DNA of 64,000 bases from Carposina sasakii (GCA_014607495.2 CP053163.1:3514716-3578715); one strand, 5' to 3'. Positions 31,815-43,040 are shown, counted from the first letter of the stretch. Notes: a model not told the origin generated them from the sequence alone. Numbers and translations: made by a program.

Positions 31815-34796
31815 ACGTATAATAATAATAATAATAATAGTTTTTATTTGCTAGATTTTGGGTGTAAAATAAGATGGCAGTTTACAATTTGATCCCTTAC
31901 AAAATCTACTTAAATTTAAGCGTGCAAATATCATACACTAAGAACTACAAACAGTTTACATAAAATTATTCGTCACTACAGTCTTTACCAATCAAATTTA
32001 ATTATTATTCCTATTATAGTCAGTTATACATTATTACAGAGTCATGGGTCATCCGAATGTCACATTTAGTTCGCTAATGGAGTAAAAACATTTCTCGAGT
32101 AGCCACTCATGAAGCCTTTTTTTAAAAGGTCTTCCAGTCAGTGATCGTAGATCATCTGGTAGGGCGTTATATATTCTAGAAGCCATATTGTAAACATTTT
32201 TTTTCGCTACAGTTAATTTACATGGCGGTATTTCTACTTTTTTTGTCGGTCTAGGGCGAAGCCTATTTGAAGTGGGTTCTTTTTCCTTGAAATATTCTGG
32301 GTGTTCCTTAACAAAGACAGAGAGCTGTTTTATATATAACCCTGTCAATGTGAGTAGTTTATACTTTTTGAAGAGAGGTTTACATGAGTCTAGATAAGCC
32401 AATCCACATAGAGCTCGTATACACCGTTTTTGTATCCTAAACACAGATTTTATTTCAGTACAATTTCCCCATATCATAAGGCCATACTGCAGAATAGAGG
32501 CTACATGTCCATGGTATGCAGATAAAGCACATTCAATAGAGGCTATCTCTCTTAAACGCCGTAGAGCATATGGGAATCTATTAAGTCTCTCACACACATA
32601 TTCTACATGATATTTCCAATCGCAGTTTTCATCTATTATGATTCCTAAAAACTTTGTATATTGTACATTTTGTATTTGTTTTCTGTTATAGGTCACATTT
32701 AATTTCAGTCTGTTTGTTCGGTGAGTCCCAAATTCTATAAATTTTGTTTTTTCAATGTTAACGTTAAGATTATTTTTGTACATCCATTCAATTATTTTTC
32801 TTGCCGTCATGTTTATATCTAATTCTATTTCGTCTATATTTATATTTGAATATTTGTCATTAGCTTTAATAAGGATAGTGGTATCGTCTGCAAATAGTAC
32901 TGTTTTGTGTTTAGTTATATTTGGAATGTCATTTATATATAAAATAAACAGAAGAGGAGCCAAAATAGTACCTTGGGGAATACCGCATTTATTCAGCATG
33001 AAGTCTGATTTATAAGTAGTTCTTTTATATGCGTAATTTTTGCGTCTTATAGTTTTTGAAACTTCTACGCATTGATATCTATCTTTTAGATAGTTTACAA
33101 ACCAATCATGAGCTACTCCCCTTATTCCATATTTGTATAGTTTTTCTGTCAGTCTGTTATGATTAACAAAATCAAAGGCTTTGCTCATATCGAAAAATAG
33201 AGCTATGTTAGGAATTCCCTTATCTATACACTCTATGGCGGACTTTATTACGGAGAAATTTGCTGTAATTGTACTTTTATTTTTTCTAAAGCCAAATTGT
33301 TCTTCCTTTATTATATTAAATTTGTCAATGAACGCGAGAAGTCTGCTGTAGACTGCTTTTTCTATTATTTTAGCTAAAATTGGTATGAGTGTAATTGGCC
33401 TATAATTATTCATATCTGATTTATCACCTTTTTTGTATAGTGGTTTGACAACCGAGAATTTAAGTTTATCAGGATATATGCCCTCGTTAAAAGATAGGTT
33501 TATAATATGTGAAAGTACTGGAGATATATAAGTGGCTATTTGTTTTATTATTTTAGTTGGTAACTCATCATAACCCATTGAATTTGTGTTACGAAGAGAT
33601 ACTATTATTTTATATACTTCATCACTAGTTGTAGGAAACAGAAAAATACTTGACTCGTAATTTTGGATGTCAATATCTTTTAGGTTTGTTTCCTTTGTAT
33701 TGTTTGTAAGGTTAATAAAAAAGTTGTTAAAATGGTTTGCTATATTTTGAGGATTATCTATTATGTCATTATTAATATAAATCTTTTCAATGTCATTTTT
33801 TTGTGTTATATTTTGTATATTTGTATTTATTATGTTCCACATTGCTTTACTTTTATTTTCCGCTTGAATAATTTTATTTACATTGCCATGTTTTTGTCTA
33901 TACAGAATACATCTTTTAAGTATTTTTGAGTAGGTCATATATTTCTGTTTAAGGATCTGTTTGTCTTTTTTAGCAGATGTATATTTAATGTACAGATTCC
34001 TCTTTTCCTTGCATGATTGCTTAATACCTCTAGTAATCCATCTACATTTATTTGTCTTTTTTGTAACTTTTATTGTAATTTTTGGAAAGCACAGGTTGGA
34101 GAGTAATTTTAGAAGGTCATGAAAATTGGTAAAAGCTTTGTTTGTATCGGTCTCTTTAAAAATATCTGAGAACGTGATTGATGAAACTATATTCCGAAAT
34201 TTTGATATATTTTCTATACAAAAATTCCTTTTTTCCTCAAACCATTGTGTCGTAACTTTTTTTATCTTTAGTTTAATATCTAGAGTTTGACCAGTGTGGT
34301 CTGAAATTCCTAGATTGTATACGGTGCCTATAGCTCCAGATATATTACTTATCATATGATCTATACAGTTATGTTTTCTTGTCGGTTCTGTTATATGTAG
34401 TTTCATGTCAAAAGAATTTAATAAATTAGTCAATCTGGTATGAGGAGAATTAATTGTCATTGTGTTAATATTGATGTCACCACATAAAATTATGCGTTTT
34501 CTTGTTTTTTGATTCATTTTTGTTAGGAGTGATTCTAATTTACTAAAGAAAATCTCTAAATCCGCGTCCGGAGTTCGGTATATGCATATAATTGTAACAT
34601 TTTCATTTGAGATATTAATGCCTGCACATTCAAAATGTTTTCTTATTGTAAATTCGTCTAATGTTACATTTGTACACAATATATTATCCCTAACCATTAC
34701 ACAAACACCACCTCTCCTTTGTTTAGGTCTGGAGTATTGGGCAGCTAATTTGTAATTTCTAATGTTCAAATTATTTTCGTCCCCTTTTGTCTTATG
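31815..34796 (-). mobile_element. LINE (CR1/jockey group), 5'-truncated
   Basis: A non-LTR retrotransposon on the minus strand. The 3' end (31815-31842) is a short (TAT)n tail next to 'caaataaaaact'. The reading frame for endonuclease and reverse transcriptase is intact, but the 5' side stops abruptly near 34796 in an A-run preceded by stop codons, so ORF1 and the first part of the endonuclease are missing. 5' truncation is typical of target-primed insertion. I could not find a clean target duplication. The uninterrupted frame indicates a recent insertion. Confidence 0.88.
32049..34796 (-). CDS. Endonuclease/reverse transcriptase of LINE, N-terminally truncated
   Basis: At least 906 residues without a stop. 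Numbering from the first residue of that frame (34769), residues 1-160 are an apurinic/apyrimidinic-type endonuclease remnant, with RRGGVCVMVRD, CGDIN (about 96-100) and SDH (156-158), all conserved catalytic motifs of this domain. The first endonuclease motifs (catalytic Asn and Glu) are missing through 5' truncation. The reverse transcriptase has YRPIT (456-460), FDMSKAFD (526-533), GIPQG (596-600) and FADDTTIL (626-633), so the catalytic Asp residues are present. The C-terminal part (about 700-906) is the usual extension of jockey/CR1-like proteins and contains WGNCTEIKSVFRIQKRC. The frame reaches upstream to about 34802 without an ATG, so an insertion-derived fragment is expected, not a normal start. 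Without full endonuclease it should not retrotranspose by itself. Confidence 0.88.
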   Translation of the reverse strand, partial: HKTKGDENNLNIRNYKLAAQYSRPKQRRGGVCVMVRDNILCTNVTLDEFTIRKHFECAGINISNENVTIICIYRTPDADLEIFFSKLESLLTKMNQKTRKRIILCGDININTMTINSPHTRLTNLLNSFDMKLHITEPTRKHNCIDHMISNISGAIGTVYNLGISDHTGQTLDIKLKIKKVTTQWFEEKRNFCIENISKFRNIVSSITFSDIFKETDTNKAFTNFHDLLKLLSNLCFPKITIKVTKKTNKCRWITRGIKQSCKEKRNLYIKYTSAKKDKQILKQKYMTYSKILKRCILYRQKHGNVNKIIQAENKSKAMWNIINTNIQNITQKNDIEKIYINNDIIDNPQNIANHFNNFFINLTNNTKETNLKDIDIQNYESSIFLFPTTSDEVYKIIVSLRNTNSMGYDELPTKIIKQIATYISPVLSHIINLSFNEGIYPDKLKFSVVKPLYKKGDKSDMNNYRPITLIPILAKIIEKAVYSRLLAFIDKFNIIKEEQFGFRKNKSTITANFSVIKSAIECIDKGIPNIALFFDMSKAFDFVNHNRLTEKLYKYGIRGVAHDWFVNYLKDRYQCVEVSKTIRRKNYAYKRTTYKSDFMLNKCGIPQGTILAPLLFILYINDIPNITKHKTVLFADDTTILIKANDKYSNINIDEIELDINMTARKIIEWMYKNNLNVNIEKTKFIEFGTHRTNRLKLNVTYNRKQIQNVQYTKFLGIIIDENCDWKYHVEYVCERLNRFPYALRRLREIASIECALSAYHGHVASILQYGLMIWGNCTEIKSVFRIQKRCIRALCGLAYLDSCKPLFKKYKLLTLTGLYIKQLSVFVKEHPEYFKEKEPTSNRLRPRPTKKVEIPPCKLTVAKKNVYNMASRIYNALPDDLRSLTGRPFKKRLHEWLLEKCFYSISELNVTFG

Positions 34797-34802
34797 TTTT
34801 TT

Positions 34803-35157
34803 TTATTTTTATTTATCAATGGAGCACCGTTAACGCTAACAACATAATATAATTTGGTAATTACAAAAATTATTGGGCGTCAATTACACGTTTAAACTTA
34901 ATTAAACTGTAATTTCTATATTACATATTTAAATAGACAATATGCAAGCACCAGTTATAAATTCGCTATGATCATGTTAGTAATTAGAATGAAAGTATAT
35001 TGGTATCATAACAAACCAGTTGATTCCATCCGTAATAAAAGCTATTTATGTATATGTTAGTACATGCAAGTGCACCGCGTTGTCGGTAAGCAGGTAATGC
35101 AGAACGTCTTCCCAGTTTCGATTATTCCGCGGTTCATTTATCGGGGAATAAACGCTT
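34803..35157. other. No recognised feature
   Basis: AT-rich DNA between the LINE and a MITE; nothing coding seen. Confidence 0.4.
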
Positions 35158-35160
35158 TTA

Positions 35161-35552
35161 GGGCCTTACTTATAAACCGTGTGTAAAGTTAGGCAACTGT
35201 TAAGCATGACATTTGACAGCAAAAAGGTCGATACATCTATATCTGTCAAATTAAGCGTTGATTACCCTAATGCATGAACTTATAAAGAATAACGGACAGA
35301 GTGTTGTGACTACACAGAGTGAAGCATTCATAGTAATCTCGGCAACGATATTTAATGGAGTAGGGATGTGTATTGATGCATTATTCACACACACATAAAC
35401 CATACTAAGCTCGGCGCCTACTGGAAAATACGCACACATGCCCAACGCGCCGTCATTTTGGTGCTTCAATCTGTGCAGTGACAGTATTACGTCCGTTGTT
35501 CTTTATACGTTCATGGCCTAATGATTAAAGTTTTTTTTTATAAGTAAGGCCC
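35161..35552. mobile_element. PIF/Harbinger-type MITE
   Basis: 392 bp with tips GGGCCTTACTTATAA and TTATAAGTAAGGCCC, flanked by TTA on both sides (35158-35160 and 35553-35555). A 3-bp TTA/TAA duplication and GG-starting tips are characteristic of PIF/Harbinger elements. A second internal pair ('cttataaagaataacgga' and 'gtccgttgttctttata') extends the inverted symmetry. Non-coding; a 72-codon frame inside is incidental. Confidence 0.85.
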
Positions 35553-35968
35553 TTAGTTTTTTATGTCAAAGTAAGTATTCTTATTTTTATTGTACACACA
35601 TAAATAAAAAGTATTACGATCTCAGTATACATGATAGGTAACAGGCAAGTAGGTACAATACATAAATTATGTTCTTGAGTTACCAGGTTAGCTGGCAGAG
35701 AATACCATTAAAGACATTATGCTCTTACTTGTATTAAAATATGTAGTAAGTACAATAAGGAATTTATCAAAAAAATACCAAATTGGTAACAAGAAACTTG
35801 AATCAATCGAAAGTATATTTAGGTACATTTACCTACCTGAAATGACAATATATTATGCCTGTTTTAAAAACTTTTTGTATTAACAGCCTAACGGGATGCA
35901 ATATTTATTTATATCAATGTATCGTTTAACGTTTGAAAATAGATGATATTTTTACACTTTACTTAAAA

Positions 35969-36563
35969 ATGAAATTTTATTAGGCGTTACAATTCGGAAG
36001 TTCAAACATTCACTATGGGTGCGCCCACCCATAGTGAATGTGTCAATGTCAATAACAATTTTTGTTTTTGTTGGCAATGGAATATGTTGTTGCATCCTTG
36101 TTTTCCTTTACTAATTTATCAATATTTTGGTGAATTTTTGATTTTTTTCATTAAAATTTAACTAATTCACCCAATACTATTTGGTTTGTGTGCACAAATA
36201 GTATATATTTATTTGAAATATTAATAATGGTGGGTAATTATTTGTATATTTTTTAATACTTAGTAGAGGGTAGTTAATTCTGTGTAGATAATGTGTTGGG
36301 TTTTAGAGTTTCATAATAATTAGTGGTTTACTAATTTACTATTTCTATAATCCTGAGGATGCCATCGGTTGTTGGCGAAACATAAGATTATTAATTTATT
36401 TTTGATTTCGGAATAGTGCACTTGCATGCTAGGTGCTCGGGTCTGGTTTCTCATGGCCAATCGCCATAGTTAGTGTAAGTGCCTGTTTTCGCAGTTATGG
36501 GTTATCAGATCCGAGGGTCTGTGGAGGGTGTAGGGCCCGGTGGTGGGCGCACCCATAGTGAAG
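35969..36563 (-). mobile_element. Penelope-like non-autonomous element, second copy
   Basis: Same ends as the element at 26836-27434 but inverted: it starts with the complement of '...aatttcatt' ('atgaaattttattaggcg') and ends 'ggtgggcgcacccatagtg'. The 13-bp sequence ACTTTACTTAAAA flanks it on both sides (35956-35968 and 36564-36576). Instead of a second long arm it has a unique AT-rich centre (about 36030-36290) and a short 26-bp palindrome at 36009-36034. One hammerhead-like motif lies at 36347-36391. Several small indels show it is older than the palindromic copy. Confidence 0.75.
36347..36391 (+). ncRNA. Hammerhead-like motif, damaged
   Basis: ATAATC (36347-36352) and GATTAT (36386-36391) still pair, CTGAGGA (36353-36359), GCCA/TGGC stem and GAAA (36377-36380) are present, but three bases (TGT) that form stem III and the cleavage triplet in the other copy are deleted. 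Probably inactive. Conservation of both cores supports a real structural element. Confidence 0.5.
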
Positions 36564-36661
36564 ACTTTACTTAAAACAATTAATAAAAAAAAATTCATCT
36601 CTGAGAATTTTCTTCTTACAGGTTGATTGCAGTAATAATTTAGTAATTAGGTACAGTAAAT

Positions 36662-36859
36662 AAAATTATTAATAAAGAAAATGAAAAAAATTCTTCATCC
36701 GAGTGGGAATCGAACCCACGACCACTGCAAACCGTGCCAGCTGCTATAACCACTAAGCCACCGGGTCATATATATATAGCAGCTGGCACGGTTTGCAGTG
36801 GTCGTGGGTTCGATTCCCACTCGGGTGAAGATTTTTTTCCATTTTCTTTATTAATAATT
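36662..36859. repeat. Inverted pair of tRNA-like SINE pieces
   Basis: 36662-36746 and 36774-36859 are imperfect reverse complements (arms about 85 bp). The minus-strand member reads 'ccggtggcttagtggttata' (A box) and 'gtgggttcgattcccac' (B box and T stem), then an AT-rich tail. The plus-strand member lacks the A-box part. The acceptor arms do not pair well, so I call a tRNA-derived SINE, not a tRNA. A further fragment lies at 8910. Confidence 0.65.
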
Positions 36860-39112
36860 TTATAATATATAATATCTTGACTAAGATAAATTTATAAAAA
36901 CACTTCTCCATTAATATAATACAGTAAATAAAATAAAAAATGTTGGAATATTTTATATTTCTACAATACACAATTTAGGTGCGATTTCAACAATTAAACC
37001 CATTTGTGAACAATAGCTAGTATTACACATACATTAACGTGAATACTATAAAAATACTATCTCCACAACTTTTGTACCCCAAAACCGAGTGCAATTCTCA
37101 GGACACCCGGATCCATACGCTGTGATCGGATCGTGCACCGCAAGAAGAGAGGGATACACTTATATACTATACACAGGTGGAAAAGAGACACTGAATCCAA
37201 GATGACCAACGGTTAGGGGTCATGGGTGAACGCTCTCGGGTGAGAAGCTACCCGAATGCTCTATGGTGCTGACTTTGCCGATGGCTATAGGTTTGATAGG
37301 TATAAGTTTGAAGCTATGATCTATCAATAAAACCTAATCACTAATACATAAGTCAATAATTATATGTGATTCGATTGTACATTTGTATAATAAATGTAAG
37401 TAAGTTAAATAGATCAATTTATCTGTGTGGCTGTTGATTGTGTCCTTGTTGATTTTGATGCTAATATTAAGCAGTTGTCAAGTGTAAGAGTTATTCTTTT
37501 CTTTCATAGAAGTGTAAGTAGTAGAAAAGGTGGCAAGCTTTAATTATTTTGATGATTTGAAAAAAAAAAAAATACAAACTGCTCTAGTATTAACGATAAA
37601 CGGATTAGCTTAGTTTTCATCGCACGGTAAGCAATTCCTAGGAAATTACTATTTAAATTAAAAATAATCAATAATGCATTTATTTCCTAATACTAATAAT
37701 AATATTATACTTATAAAATGTTTGTATATGATACAGAATATAAGAATATTTGCGAATTTTAGAAATCCAATTAGATTGTGGTTTTAGCTCACACATTATG
37801 CGTAAACTTGCTATGTAACTTATATTATTTTTGCAAATATGTCCTAATTGTAGTTATGTTATGTCACAACCCAAAAACATTCCCGTAACAAATTTTAAGC
37901 TCCACCAACTTTACTCTCGTAACTCGATATCCTATAAGAAAATCATTATTATGAAATGATTTTCGAGCAAACGTGTTTTTGGACTATTAACGACGGAACG
38001 AACCGTGAAATTCGACGTATGTAATATTAGGTCTTTTACAGCTGTGATTTATGGACTAAATGACCTGGGGTCGCTGGTTTGAGTCTCGCCTGTATTTTGT
38101 CGTGGATACGAGTATTAGAATTCCTGAGCTAATTGCATTTAGCAATTCTAATTTTGATTTTGGGAATTTGTGATAACAATTTGTTTGATGTTTGTTATGC
38201 TTTCTTGTTGTTTTAATTATTTCCATCTGCATCTTATTCGTAAATAGTATTATAATTTATAAGTAACCATTTAAATTAAAAGAGTAAATTTTTATTTTAT
38301 AAAATACCTATTACTAACCTAAAAGTAATCAGAGTAGAAGACCATTTACTTGTTAAATTTCTAAATATATCTAGTAGGACAACAAATGATAAAATCCTTG
38401 TTTGAATAAAGAAAATATTCTAGTTGGACAAATTTTTATAGTAAGTTTTTTGCTCTACTAACAATGTTACTACCTAATCTGTATCTATTGTATAAATAAA
38501 ATCTAAAAACAAGACATAAATCATATTCACCCTAAGCATCCGGAATGAGAGACAAAGCGGAACTAAAACTATTCTACTCAAATTCCAGTTTCCCCGAATG
38601 TTGAAAAAATTGATATTTTATTGCAACCAGAGTCCACTTTTACGCAATATTTTATTCTCTTTTCACCATTTCCGTGGTTTCGCTTGCGTTTTACAATCTT
38701 ATCTTCCACTACAGACGGTACTTTCCTTCAAATAAATTTATACCATGAAGCCTTCATGATTAGGTGGAGTATAGGAATTTTTTGCAAGTTTTCAGTTGTC
38801 AGATATATTTTTGTATTTGCATACACGTCTGCATACGCACGAATGGGCACTATATCATTTTCTTTGTACAAATGGGTCTCGGTATCTCTTCTAGCGGTCT
38901 AATCTAGTAAGAAAATAAACAATGGGGTTGCCGAGTCGACTATTGTGATCGTCAAAGGGGATGGAGGGTGTAATTTACTTTAGATTTGATAAAATTTCTT
39001 GTAAGAATGAGTTTGGGGTATTGCGGCAGGTTCAGCGTTTGCTCGTTTAACTTAGAATTTAATGAATTCTCAGTTAAAACAGATATTTTGAAATAATACA
39101 TAATTTAAGACA
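36860..39112. other. No recognised gene
   Basis: AT-rich sequence without a coding frame that I would support. A 93-codon frame at 38621-38902 is hydrophobic and unlike a known family. Confidence 0.4.
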
Positions 39113-39266
39113 AGAGGGTCTTGGTGTTTTGTAGGCTATGGGCTGACCACCTATCACTACTAACCGAACTTGTACACCTCAAATTGGTCAGAAGTGGCAC
39201 CATGTGGTCCTATCGGCCCTTGGTGCTCTGCCTACCCCGTAAGGGATAAAGGTGTGATTATATTAT
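39113..39266 (+). repeat. Dispersed repeat family H (LINE 3' end?)
   Basis: 'agggtcttggtgttttgtag ... cactactaaccgaacttgta ... gaagtggcaccatgtggtcc ... accccgtaagggataaaggt' recurs at 46697-46880. The second copy ends in a (TATG)n tail, which suggests a LINE 3' end. Non-coding. Confidence 0.6.
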
Positions 39267-40426
39267 ATATGGTAATTTAAGATAGAGATTTGATTTTGTG
39301 CATTTTAATAAAACATCCAGGAATCGGAAACATTTATATTTATTTTCACCAGATTTTATTGTGTAAAGTTGAGTAAAAATTATTGCAACATGTGATGTTA
39401 TTTCATAATAAAGTGGTTAGTAACGATAAAATGCAATTACTTTATTCCAAGCATGCATAAAATACGGTGTCCGAGGTGAATCGGTACCAAATAAAGTCAA
39501 GTGTACACGAAAAGTGTTGAAAAATATAATATGAATAATTCAAAAAGCCCGCTCCAAATCATGCAGCTCAATTAAAAAGGGGCAAACAGGAATCAATTAG
39601 CTCTCCTCTCGGATATTGGCCAGCTATATTATTTACATATCTGCTGTAAAGTCTGTGGTCCACAGTTCAGCCAGTTCTTTATTGTTTTACATGCATACAT
39701 AGTATCAGGGATTTGGTATCTTAGTATACCTATATTATATGGACTGTGGTCCTATAGTCACGCTCAGTATAACGAGGCTAGATGCAAAAGATGTTGTACT
39801 TGTAAAAAACACTTAACTATATTTATTAACTACCCCACTAATTGTTATAAGTAAATATGAAAGTATGTAGAATGTATATTTGAATGTTTGTTAGTCTTTC
39901 ATACTAAAAGTGCCGAACGGATATTTATGAAACTTTATACAATCATCAAAATAAAAAGTAGATGTAGTACCTAAATATCTACGTGAACTTTACAGTAAAT
40001 ATTTTATGACTCTCACATGACTCTCGGACTTCCCTATTTCATTTTACTATTACAGGCTACCTTTCTACGCAGGCTACAATTTGGCATGAAGAAAAAATGC
40101 TAAATTTTTCAATTTCAAGGGTAAATACTAAATTTATTCCAGGATAAAAATATGTTGATGTACATTTCGGACTGCATGATAGCTAACAGCAGGGCGCATA
40201 AGTGGACATAAGTGCATTGTAGAGTCGCTATATTATTGTGCGTGCAAGCGATCGAATGCAAGTAAGCTGATAGGCAATGAGTAATTTTGCTGGCAGGGGT
40301 TATGCGAATCTATAAAATGCTATGAATATTGGGGGGCATATTCTTAATTGGATTGCTAGTCAATTCTGTGATTCCTTTTTATGTTTTATTTGCGTCCACT
40401 GACCTGTACATAAATGTTATTTAATA
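39267..40426. other. No recognised feature
   Basis: Anonymous AT-rich sequence. Confidence 0.4.
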
Positions 40427-40750
40427 CTAGTGGACGCCCGCGACTCCGGCCGCGTGGACTACAGAAAAAAAAAATGTCGAAATTATCCGGGATAAAAACA
40501 TTTTCCCGGGATAAAAAGTAGCCTATATGTTAAGTGGGACCTGTCACAATATATCCCTGAAAACTGCATCGAAATCGGTTCAGCCATTTCTGAGATTAGC
40601 GTGCACAAACGCACAGACAAACAGACAAAAATTCCAAAAATCATCGTTTTGGGTTCTATTGCGTTGATAAAGGTTTCCTATAATATTTTTTCTCATATAT
40701 CTTCTATGTACAGACAGCGATCCGTTACATTTTATTATATGTATAGATAT
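40427..40750 (+). repeat. Dispersed repeat family F copy
   Basis: 'ctagtggacgcccgcgactc ... aaaaagtagcctatatgtta ... catcgaaatcggttcagcca ... ttttattatatgtatagata'. The most complete copy in the window together with that at 1.7 kb. Confidence 0.7.
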
Positions 40751-40810
40751 ATCGCATTTCGCTATAGTGTAAGTTGATCATCATGTCTGTAGGTATAGAC
40801 ACGGCCCCTT

Positions 40811-40984
40811 ATTACCTAACAAGCAAAAGCAAAGCGATAGCGAAAATTGTACAAAAACCGCTGATTGCTTGTCAAATTCGTATTACGTAAAATGAATTTC
40901 AAAGGAACATTGACAGTTCAAGGCGAATATTGTACAATTTTCGCTATCGCATTGCTTCGGCTTTGCTATTGCAAATTAAGTAAT
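40811..40984. repeat. Fold-back element
   Basis: The left arm 'aaagcgatagcgaaaattgt' (about 40831-40850) and its neighbours are matched in inverted orientation by 'acaattttcgctatcgcatt' (about 40933-40952) and 'ggctttgctattgcaaatta'. Arms about 45-55 bp with small indels, centre about 75 bp. A MITE-like remnant. Confidence 0.65.
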
Positions 40985-41150
40985 CAGGGGGCCGGGCTGT
41001 GTTCCAGAAATGGGGTAGCCAGAACTTCAGCATAGCGGGGACAGTTGTAAATGATCACTGCTTGCTTATATGAGAGAATGCCTGAGTTCCACAGTCGACT
41101 TTTACGGATGTAGCTGATTTTTGTAAATCCCCGCATCAGTACGGGAAAAG
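40985..41150 (-). repeat. Dispersed repeat family B copy
   Basis: Reverse orientation: 'gggctgtgttccagaaatgg', 'agaacttcagcatagcgggg', ending 'gtaaatccccgcatcag', all diverged complements of family B blocks. Confidence 0.55.
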
Positions 41151-41940
41151 CGCTATAGCTAATCAATGCTCAAGAAAATGAAATTCTTCCTTAAATGAAA
41201 ATGAAGGTAATGAATATCTATTTGAGTGCACAATATACCTTTTAAATCGAATTTATAATTTTAAAATCGCCCTTCTATTATACCAGTAAAATTTTAAAAC
41301 TTCCCACGTTTATAAAACTTAATCCAACATCTGAAGGTATTTAAACATCATATCGATCAGCATTAACAATGTCACCTACACAAGTTTAGGGTCAAATAAA
41401 TCGCGCGGCACCTCAAAAGGTTGACCCTAAAAATACTAACCATATGTTTGGACTACCGTAAGGTCTGACAATAATATCCTTTTGTTACCCACCAATTTAG
41501 CATTACACCCACGAGAGAGGAATTCAAGCTTAATTTTGATATATATAAGGTAACTGTCCATTAATTTTATTGTGGTTTCTTGACAGTATTTTTGGGACAA
41601 TCATGATTGTTTTCCGCACAAAGTCGTGGGAAACTAGATTGGGAGAATAGAAACGTGTGTTTAGTGATATTTTGAAAAGCCTTACATTGACCACATGGTA
41701 TTGTCGGTTAGTTTATAACATGGTATTTAGTGGAGTGGTCAAGTATCGGAAGTAATAAGTTTTGATACTTGAATTTTGTCAGCTGGGCTAAAGCTTGTAT
41801 ACAACATTTGGTTCCGAATTAGAACATTTTTGATAAGCTGTACTTAACCTGGCTAGTAACTAGATTTCATATAATATGCAGAAGGATGAAAATATCCCAA
41901 AAATAATAATAAATTCTAAGTACATAATACGATAATAGAC

Positions 41941-42330
41941 TTATCTACCTATTAAATAAAAATTGGTCAAAATTCTACAGCATACCAGGTCTATTTCTAT
42001 TACAGTTATTTCTACTCTTTTTGCAAAACCTTTACCTAACGTAATATACGAGTAAAGCAATAATTTTATTGATATCCGAATGAAATAGCTATCTATGGAT
42101 GGTATTTTCTTTCGAGTAAAGTATGAATAAAATTTCTTAAAAGTATCAATAATGTTCGGTCGCACAGCTGTGCAGGCGCCGGTTTTCATTGTCCCCGACT
42201 GCAGTGATATATCGCGTAAACATGCTATTGTGCAGTGCGCATTGTTTACTGGAACCTCGACCACTTCGGGAATGGTATTGTTTTTACAAGCTTTTATAGG
42301 ATACTGGCAAATTTTTATACATTTTGGAAG
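41941..42330 (-). CDS. Candidate Cys-rich 3' exon, unknown
   Basis: On the minus strand, 'actacattcttcag' (ending at 42331) resembles a 3' splice site. It is followed by a frame coding for LPKCIKICQYPIKACKNN, then VVEVPVNNAHCTIACLRD and GTMKTGACTAVRPNIID. Six Cys in the first 60 residues and a base composition richer in G and C than its surroundings suggest coding sequence. After about 42165 the frame stays open to a TAA at 41941 but is AT-rich and less convincing, so the true exon may end earlier; I see no strong donor. No family recognised. Confidence 0.25.
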   Translation of the reverse strand, partial: LPKCIKICQYPIKACKNNTIPEVVEVPVNNAHCTIACLRDISLQSGTMKTGACTAVRPNIIDTFKKFYSYFTRKKIPSIDSYFIRISIKLLLYSYITLGKGFAKRVEITVIEIDLVCCRILTNFYLIGR

Positions 42331-42846
42331 CTGAAGAATGTAGTTATAATACATAGGTATGTCATAGTATGTCATACGATAATATAATAGAAATAATGAT
42401 AAACTTCCACAGTATTAGCCGTGCTATTAAAGTTCATGGTATGAGCTAAACATTGTTTAATTGGACGGATATTCCATACTTTTTATTGTAAGATGCTGTT
42501 TTCAACGGGTATTATAACTATGAAAATATAAAGTAGCACAGTAGCACCGACTGTGTTTAAATTTTTCATATCCAAATTTGAATCAACTTTTATTTTAACT
42601 TTGTACTCTTGTTACTAATACCTATTAGATACCGTATTCAATCCGCAGAATCAAATACCATAGATATATCAGTTATATTTTAATCTATTTGTTGCATAAA
42701 ACTTGATATTAGTCCGGGCAAATGCATAAACATTAACGAGAATGTTACTAATGCGCAAAATAAAGCTTTTCCACACGATTAGGAGTTCAAAGTCAGAGAG
42801 ATTGTCATATAGTCATTGTTTTATTACGAGACTGTTTTAATTACAC

Positions 42847-43040
42847 ACGATTCTGCCACCACACTTCCTAGCTATGAAAGAGAAACGTATCAAAGGGACT
42901 AGCAGAGCAGAGGGGTAGATATAGTGATTTAGTCACCGCTGATACGATTCTGCCACCACACTTCCTAGCTATGAAAGAGAAACGTATCAAAGGGACTAGC
43001 AGAGCAGAGGGGTAGATATAGTGATTTAGTCACCGCTGAT
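42847..43040. repeat. Tandem duplication, 2 x 97 bp
   Basis: 42847-42943 and 42944-43040 read the same, from 'acgattctgccaccacactt' to 'gtgatttagtcaccgctgat', with no difference that I can see. A recent local duplication, or an assembly artefact. The unit is non-coding. Confidence 0.9.

Noticed and set aside
35251..35469. 72-codon frame, minus strand
   Set aside because: Lies wholly inside the PIF/Harbinger-type MITE and is palindrome-driven.
36690..36772. tRNA gene on the minus strand
   Set aside because: A and B boxes and T arm are good, but the acceptor and anticodon stems do not pair; adjacent inverted copy and tail fit a SINE.
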